A DNA stretch of 64,000 nt, from NCBI GenBank assembly GCA_943735955.1, contig OX030961.1, positions 1,953,983 to 2,017,982 on the forward strand. Reading direction: 5' to 3'. The notes beneath the pieces were generated by a model, which was given only the letters and a program-made list of their open reading frames with translations, searched no databases and was not told the DNA's origin. Position numbers and translations under genes: made by a program. Origin of the DNA: Piscicola geometra. Lineage: Eukaryota > Annelida > Clitellata > Hirudinida > Piscicolidae. Of this stretch, positions 57,973 through 64,000 are shown in pieces (the stretch's first letter is position 1; each line of letters begins with the position of its first letter).

Positions 57973-59019
57973 ATGCACTTTCCACAAGGATCCTACGTTG
58001 AGCTTCCTTCACATCCCGCATACCGACTCATGTCGTACGGGCTTGAATTTTCTAAAAGCAGTATGAAAAACATTGAACCTTCGCAAAAATAAATAGTTTT
58101 TGAAAAGTAATTATAAAATATAATAATTATAACAATTTTGTAAATTAAATGACAGAAAGAAATAAAATAGTTTTTCCAATTGACGCTTTTTTCTGAACCG
58201 AAAAGATAGAAAGAGTGCATATTTTCGTGAAAGTTATTGAGATTAACCTCAATTATCTTAGTTAAAACAAACATAATTATTTTTCTGAAATAAATGTTCT
58301 GTCAGTAAAAAAAGGCGACTTATTAATTCACTCGAAACAAATTAATTTTCATATATGGAAATGAAAAATTGAAAAAAATTAAATATTAATTGTTAAAAAT
58401 TTTTTATTCCATATTTCAAAAATCTTTTTAAAAAGTTGATAAGTTAAATGGTCTGGACCTAATGAAGTTATTAACACCAAAAATGTGAAAAAATCTAGAA
58501 TATTTTACTAAATAAAATGTTTAAAATATCCTGGTAAAAAATTCTAAGGCTATTCATCAAAATGTCTACAAAATAATACTGGTTTCAAGTCATTATTTAA
58601 AGCTCGCAATTTTTTATACATTTCCCTTAACGTTGGAAAAATCGCTGGCGTTACTAGCAAAGTGAAAAACTTTATTCTTTGTGAATCAAAAATGTTAAAA
58701 GTATTTTTTGGATTTTAAAAATCATGAACGGAGGTCTTTCATTAGCAGTTTATTTCAAACGCATGTTTCTTCACGAGACTGATTTCTGACAAAAGGAGCA
58801 AAAAATGTCCAAATTAAATTTTTCAAATAAATTTTGTTGATAATAGAGCAATCTATTGTTTGATTGCATTGAGCAGATTTTATGTGAGAAACAACTTACT
58901 AAAATCTAAAACCCACGCGTTTATTAGCCACATCACAACACATTCTTTGTCACCTATAAAGACTTTATCATTTCCATGAATTCTAATTTATTTCCAGACT
59001 TTATGGCACTCCGTAGCTT

Positions 59020-59523
59020 TTAAAGCCTCTTGCAGTATGCGCCTTCTTCGCATATTTCACACCATTTTATGAATCGCAAACCTCGAAGAAAAGTACACGG
59101 CACAAGACCCTTGAGAACGCCTGCACGAAGGGGATTTATTGAGTGTGAGGTAAGGTGTCTGTGCTGCATAAAAAGTCATTTTGCTTTTCTGAACAGAAAC
59201 GATGGCTATAGCAAAAATACTATAAAATACTATAAAAGATGACAAGAATTTTTGTTAAGTTAACCATGAATTTATGCATGATTGTGTTTATAGTAAAGAC
59301 GATGATGATAGTGACGATGGAAGTGTTGACGGGATTCTGAGAAAGATTTAACATTTTAAACATGACGCGTCTTCGATTATTGAAGAGTTGTCAATAATAG
59401 ATTGAAAACCTTAGATTTATGATTACCGTTTTGCAGATCGAGACAGGCGTCGTCGCAATGCTCCGAATGCTTCAAGGCGATCGCAAGGTGAGGGACGACT
59501 GCCACGATGACGAATGCAAACAT
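59020..59523 (-). CDS. Small secreted six-cysteine peptide precursor, 65 aa, 2 exons
   Basis: Not recognised. Exon 1 (59523-59427) encodes MFAFVIVAVVPHLAIALKHS and the first two Cys, ending AACG|GTAATC in phase 1. Exon 2 (59120-59020) follows CGTGCAG with two completing bases and carries four Cys, ending AYCKRL and TAA. The predicted mature part of about 48 residues has spacing C-x3-C-x13-C-x11-C-x2-C-x5-C, compatible with three disulphides, and is rich in Lys/Arg and hydrophobics. AATAAA lies 30 bases past the stop (58992-58987). A TATAATT-like box is near 59620. The frame is open upstream to 59592, but 59523 gives the better signal peptide. Intron 306 bp. The size and Cys pattern resemble host-defence or venom-type peptides; no family assignment is justified. 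Confidence 0.6.
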
Positions 59524-60879
59524 CGTCAATGAAGGATGATTACAATTTACCTTAAAATGCGCAATTATCCTTTCATTTCGGGTGCAACTCAAACACTCAG
59601 ACCCGTTGCCATTTCTAATTATAACACAATAGCAATTAATTTTATTATCTTTACAAAATCGTGTTTATATGGATAAATTATATCTGAAACACATTTTTTA
59701 AGCCTGTAAGATTGTTATGCATTCGAATTATTGTAAGTTTTTTAAACATTCTGAAACTTCTTTCTGTCTCAGTTGAGAAATGGAAAAATGTTCATCTATT
59801 AAACTTATATTTTAGATAATTTATATAATGCCATTTCGACTTTCAGCGCGTTCAGTGATTTGTCGACTAAAATAATTAGCTATAATGCCATTGATGCTGA
59901 CGATTGAAGCGAAAAAAGTCAGTAATTTCAATTATTGAACATTTTTTCTTAAAGTATCATCATCATCACCATTTCGGATTATATATAAAAACTTTTAATC
60001 CATCAGAGGCAGCGGTCACTTCATCCCTCAGAGCGGATCTTGGCATCCAAACTATTTGTCTACATTCACCCCAAATTCTGCTGAACCACTTATTATTCAA
60101 TATTTTTGGGACTTTCAAGCTTTAATTTAATATTTTGGGAACTTTTAAGCCTTTTGCTACGAGAATTAATTGGTGCCCTACTCAAAGAGCTCGACCATTT
60201 ATTCTCTTTGCATTTTAAAATTGAATTAGTTTCTATAAAAACTCTTTGAAGAAAGTATAAAAACTTGAGTTCCATGTGATTTTTAATAGTTAAAAAAAGT
60301 TTGTAAAAAAATTAAAGCTTGAAACATAAGAGACCAATTTAATTTGATAAAAGGAAAATTAAAGATTTAATACAAATGCGTTAACACTAAAAAAATATTA
60401 TTTGTTGAATTTGTAGACAAGTAGTTTGTGAGCCGATTCAAAGTTGCAAATGGTTAACAGTGCCCAGAAGGGAAAAATTGTTCTTAAAAAGAGTATCAAG
60501 TTTCAGAATAATTTTATTTTGCTCAAAAGAAAAAATCAAAAAGGCTTCAACAGTACTTTTTTATTTCTCAATCGCATGATTGAAGCCTCTTAAGGGTGAT
60601 TTTAAATATGAAATAAATCTTTTCTCCACGTAAAGGCTAGCCGATAAGTGCCAGTGCTTGAACTACATTTATAAAAGTGGTAATGGTGTCGGAGATGATG
60701 ATAAATGTGCTGGTGGGGATAGTTTTGTTTGTGGTAATAATAGGAAAACAATTTAAAGAATTTTTCAGATAAAAATGCAATATTTTAATAAAAAACTTTA
60801 ACTTTTAAAATTAAAAGCTAATGAGATACATGAAATAACAAACCCGTTCTCCACTCGACTTGAGTTGTGAACGGAAATA

Positions 60880-61020
60880 ATTTAGAGCGGGTCATTACTC
60901 CGAATGTGGAGAGTTTGATTCGGAGGGCCAAGCCATTTCTGCCCACCCATCTCGAGTCCACAATGGCCATAAAGATGATTATCTTCGGCATTTGGCATTG
61001 TTCATGCAAACTCCACTCTG
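60880..61020. other. GC-richer patch, possibly repeat-derived
   Basis: TTAGAGCGGGTCATTACTCC, GAGTTTGATTCGGAGGGCC and GCCCACCCATCTCGAGTCC stand out from the AT background. The GAGTTTGATTC motif is shared with 49830-49845. It may be a dispersed repeat; no gene model fits. Confidence 0.3.
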
Positions 61021-61233
61021 CATCTCTCACTTGATTTAGTCTTCAGGAATTCTTTTCAAGTCTGTGTAACTACCGTAAAATACCAATATACTCGAGCATT
61101 TTAAAATACTTTTTTTATATTTAAAAAAAGAAATGTTTTTTCAACTGATTAAGAAAACTCTAAATTGATAAGTATTAAAAGAAAGTCATTAGTCTTTCTA
61201 TATTTTGTTTTTATATTAGTTCTATCCTTAGTA

Positions 61234-62622
61234 GGGGGATGTTGCACAAGATGGAACAATTTTTATACGTAGCCTCATAGCTCAATTACATAACCAATAA
61301 CGTAAATTAAAATTTATCCAACTATTATATTGAATCTTTGTCTAACCATATCAACTTTAACATAAGAAATAAATACAAATAAATATGAGTCTATTAACCT
61401 CAAAAATGAACACTCACAAATTCAATCTTGAGCAATTGCGTTCCCAAGATTGAATGCATAGTTGCCTAAGATGAAATCATATCGTATGTCATACAAATTT
61501 TAATTTACACGTTTTACTTATCATCAGACTATCTTAATTATTTTAAGAAATACTTTTTCCCGCTCACTCAATACTGATAATTCGAAAAAATCTTTATTTA
61601 TATTGGAATATGTAGTCTTTCAGTTTATAACCAAATCTTCATCAAAAGCTTTTTAAAACGTTCAAATTTTTAATAAATTTCATTTTAAAAGTAAACTTTG
61701 CAGAAAAATGTTGCTTTGGAATAACATAAGTTAAAGTCGAGAAACTTCTTCATTTTGCACTTCACTATTAGCTTCAAACATTTCCCGTGCAAACCTCAAG
61801 TCTACAGTCTATAGAGACTAATCAGACGAATGTTTATATCTATTCAAATTTAAGATTTAGCTATAAATAGAACATACTTGTGGCAAAGCTAATGACTACT
61901 AACAGTTTTCTCATTTAATGAAAAAGTAAAACATTTGTTTGTATTAATGTTCAATAGGCTATTTAGAATATAAACTCTATCATACTGTATATAGTTTATT
62001 ATACTGTATATAGTCTATTATACTGTATATAGTCTATTATACTGTATATAGTCAATTATACTGTATATAGTCTATTATACTGTCTATAGTCTATTATACT
62101 GTATATAGTCTTTTATACTGTATATAGTCTATTATACCTTATATAGTCTATTAGACTGTATATAGTCTATTATACTGTTTATAGTCTATATAGATTTATC
62201 AGAGCACTACCGTCATCTCCCGATATGTACGAATGCCAGACAGATTTATCAATGTCTATAATCTCATCCTACGTTTCATCTGAAGCAACTATTAACGTTT
62301 CATCTTAGGCAACTATGACCATGCTACACATCCATGGTCACAACAGGCTAATCACTCAATTATTAAGCATACTACTTGCACATAATAAATAATAAATCTA
62401 ATAAATAATACAAAAATAAAATTATACTCCTTCGGATGTGAGGAAAAAAACAACAAAACGTTATCTTTTAACTTTTTCAATATTCTTTTATAAATCAGTT
62501 TTTCAATTATTATAATTGAACCAGACAACTTTCAGAAACGAAACCAACATACAAATGTGTTTAGAAGATAAATTTGTAAACAAAATATATTAGAAACCGG
62601 TTCATCTTAATCAACCTACCCC
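61234..62622. mobile_element. Family-A TIR transposon, complete non-autonomous copy (1.39 kb)
   Basis: Starts TA|GGGGGATGTTGCACAAGATG and ends with the complement of GGGGTAGGTTGATTAAGATG|TA. The left 300 bases match 12096-11800 reversed, the right 330 match 7783-8136 reversed. The centre holds a tandem repeat (61980-62190). No open frame of note. It serves as the reference for an uninterrupted copy and shows the empty sites for both insertions in the 7783-12096 copy. Confidence 0.85.
61980..62190. repeat. TATACTGTATATAGTCTAT tandem repeat inside family-A element
   Basis: About 11 units of a 17-20-bp, partly palindromic repeat. The other two family-A copies carry only one or two units (8841-8862, 11328-11345), so it expanded in this copy. 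Confidence 0.9.
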
Positions 62623-63284
62623 TATATGAGTATTAAAGTAGACCTATTTTTTGAAAATACATAAAAAGTAGTCCATTTGAATGCAACTCTAATAACACTC
62701 GAAGACGAATTTTCTCCCAACGTCGTTACGCTCACATTCAGTCAAGCCATTTGTGTCTTTTGTACTGAATAAAAATGTATTTAGGACTTTAGCTAGGATG
62801 TGAAGAAAAAGACAAAGAATTGAAGAGTTCAAAACAGTGGGTGAAAATAAAAAGGGTGAAAGACGATGGTAGAGGTGAGCATTGTTTCACAATAATTTGC
62901 AGTCGGTGAATAAGAGAAAGGAAAGAATTAAAGCCACACCATCACATTTTCAAAATGAAATTCCTTTTTAAGCATAAAACATTGTTTTATTTTTTAAACA
63001 TTCTTTCTGTTTCTAGACGTCTTCCGTCTGTTTAGTAGCCTTTAATAAAGGTTTATTGAGAGAAGTCATTGACTTAAGCGTGGATGAATTGACAGAAAGA
63101 CTGCGTTTATGCTTCTTAAACAATAAATGCATTCAAACAAGATGCCGCAACTGCCTATGAATCAATGCTCTCGTGTCTATAGGCATGAGTGAAAGAGTGA
63201 ATGTGTTTTTTTTTGTTTTTTTTTGTCTATATCTTTCACAGCATGACAGACGCATGCCATGTTACAATGGTTCTGAGAACCATG

Positions 63285-63450
63285 GTTCTTATGCGCCAAA
63301 GACGCCACTCCACACGACGTACCCATCTCTCGCAAACACCGCATCATATACACTACGTATATGTTAGTTCACGGTTGCTTGTCAGGGATTCGAACAGGCA
63401 ACCTTTGAGTTGCAAGTCCAACGTCTACCATCTAAGCCATCCCCGCTCCC
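63285..63450 (-). mobile_element. tRNA-derived SINE
   Basis: On the minus strand it starts GGAGCGGGGATGGCTTAGAT, with box A (TGGCTTAGATGG) and box B (TGTTCGAATCCC) at tRNA spacing. The body includes CATATACGTAGTG and GCGGTGTTTGCGAG. Same family as 40687-40855. A GC-rich head in AT-rich DNA. A functional tRNA is unlikely because the family is repeated and has a long 3' body. Confidence 0.75.
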
Positions 63451-63461
63451 CTGTTGGTGGG

Positions 63462-63512
63462 GAATGGATGGATGGATGGATGAATGAATGGATAGATGGA
63501 TGAATGGATTGA
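63462..63512. repeat. (GGAT/GAAT)n short tandem repeat
   Basis: About 12 tetranucleotide units GGAT, GAAT and AGAT next to the SINE head; probably the microsatellite it inserted beside. Confidence 0.9.
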
Positions 63513-64000
63513 CTGAATAACTTATCAGTCATCTGAAGTGTCTTTTTCTTTTGAGCAAGAGACTTAATTGATTCACTGGATGCAAGACTCGAAGCTTTGC
63601 GCTTTAGCACAGACCATTTCACTGAAGGCTCAAAGAACTATAGGTGAAATAAAATTATTAAAGTTGAACGTGCAAATGCTTTTTTGTTTCAAGTCTTTTA
63701 TTTATTTCTTGGAAACTAAAGGACGCTTGTGGCGGGGTGAGGGCACGGAGGAGTGTGAATTTAAGAAAGCTAAAACTGGCAAAAAACATTTCAGAAAATT
63801 TCTATAGTTGTATGGGAATAATAATTTCATGGAAAGATTTAAAAGGCTTCAGGTCAAAGCTGGGAAACCCAGTCACTGAAAACGCCTCCTATCAAGCAAA
63901 TGCAGTGTCGAAAATGTAAAAAAAAGTTTTTAAATAAAAAGAAGTGAGAAATTTTCTAAACTTTTTTTGTGACAAAATGATGAATTTTAAAACATAAACT

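Noticed and set aside
57530..58092. Met-, Ser- and His-run frames near 57.6-58.0 kb
   Set aside because: Translations of the (GAT)n tract.
59904..60125. 73-codon frame containing EAAVTSSLRADLGIQTICLH
   Set aside because: Looked protein-like, but no family, splice site or upstream exon could be supported; may be a repeat fragment.
63360..63450. Possible tRNA gene on the minus strand
   Set aside because: The same sequence with the same 3' body occurs at 40687-40855, which indicates a SINE family.

Overview
This is animal nuclear DNA: AT-rich, intron-rich, with spliced genes, non-LTR retrotransposon debris, DNA transposons and many tandem arrays. Recognisable genes encode a CHD6-9/Kismet-class chromatin remodeller, PDCD5 and LIPT1. 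Gene content, CR1/L2-like retroelements and degenerate TTAGGG-type repeats suggest an invertebrate bilaterian, most likely a lophotrochozoan; a leech or other annelid is my best guess, and that is inference. I see no bacterial operons, CRISPR arrays, rRNA genes or virus.

Region 1 (1-21.2 kb, + strand) is the 3' half of one large CHD6-9-type gene. Eleven exons could be placed, and their splice phases agree everywhere except one junction (7565 to 12330), where an exon seems to be missing. Chromodomains and helicase must lie upstream of base 1. Most introns hold their own, different tandem array (14-bp, 11-bp, 24-bp, 12-bp, 35-bp, CCACTCCA-type, TAC, GGT-rich), several ending within about 20 bases of a splice site. 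One intron carries a DNA transposon with two further elements nested inside it.

Region 2 (21.2-23.7 kb) is compact and conserved. PDCD5 (- strand, 5 exons) lies tail to tail with the CHD gene and head to head with LIPT1 (+ strand, 4 exons). The two start codons are 232 bases apart, implying a shared bidirectional promoter.

Region 3 (23.7-36.1 kb) is mainly degenerate LINE fragments on both strands. A two-exon gene for an unrecognised 150-residue secreted or membrane protein (28488-29449, +) lies among them.

Region 4 (35-64 kb) is gene-poor and very AT-rich, with TIR elements, tRNA-derived SINEs, a 12-bp satellite and a TTAGGG-like tract. Three small minus-strand genes could be assembled here by hand, each encoding a short protein with a signal peptide and cysteines: 35200-36449 (102 aa, 9 Cys), 46037-46368 (69 aa, tentative) and 59020-59523 (65 aa, 6 Cys). 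Each is split into short exons, so open reading frames alone do not reveal them. These and the nested transposons are the most novel content. All gene models come from reading splice signals and phase by eye, with no transcript support.
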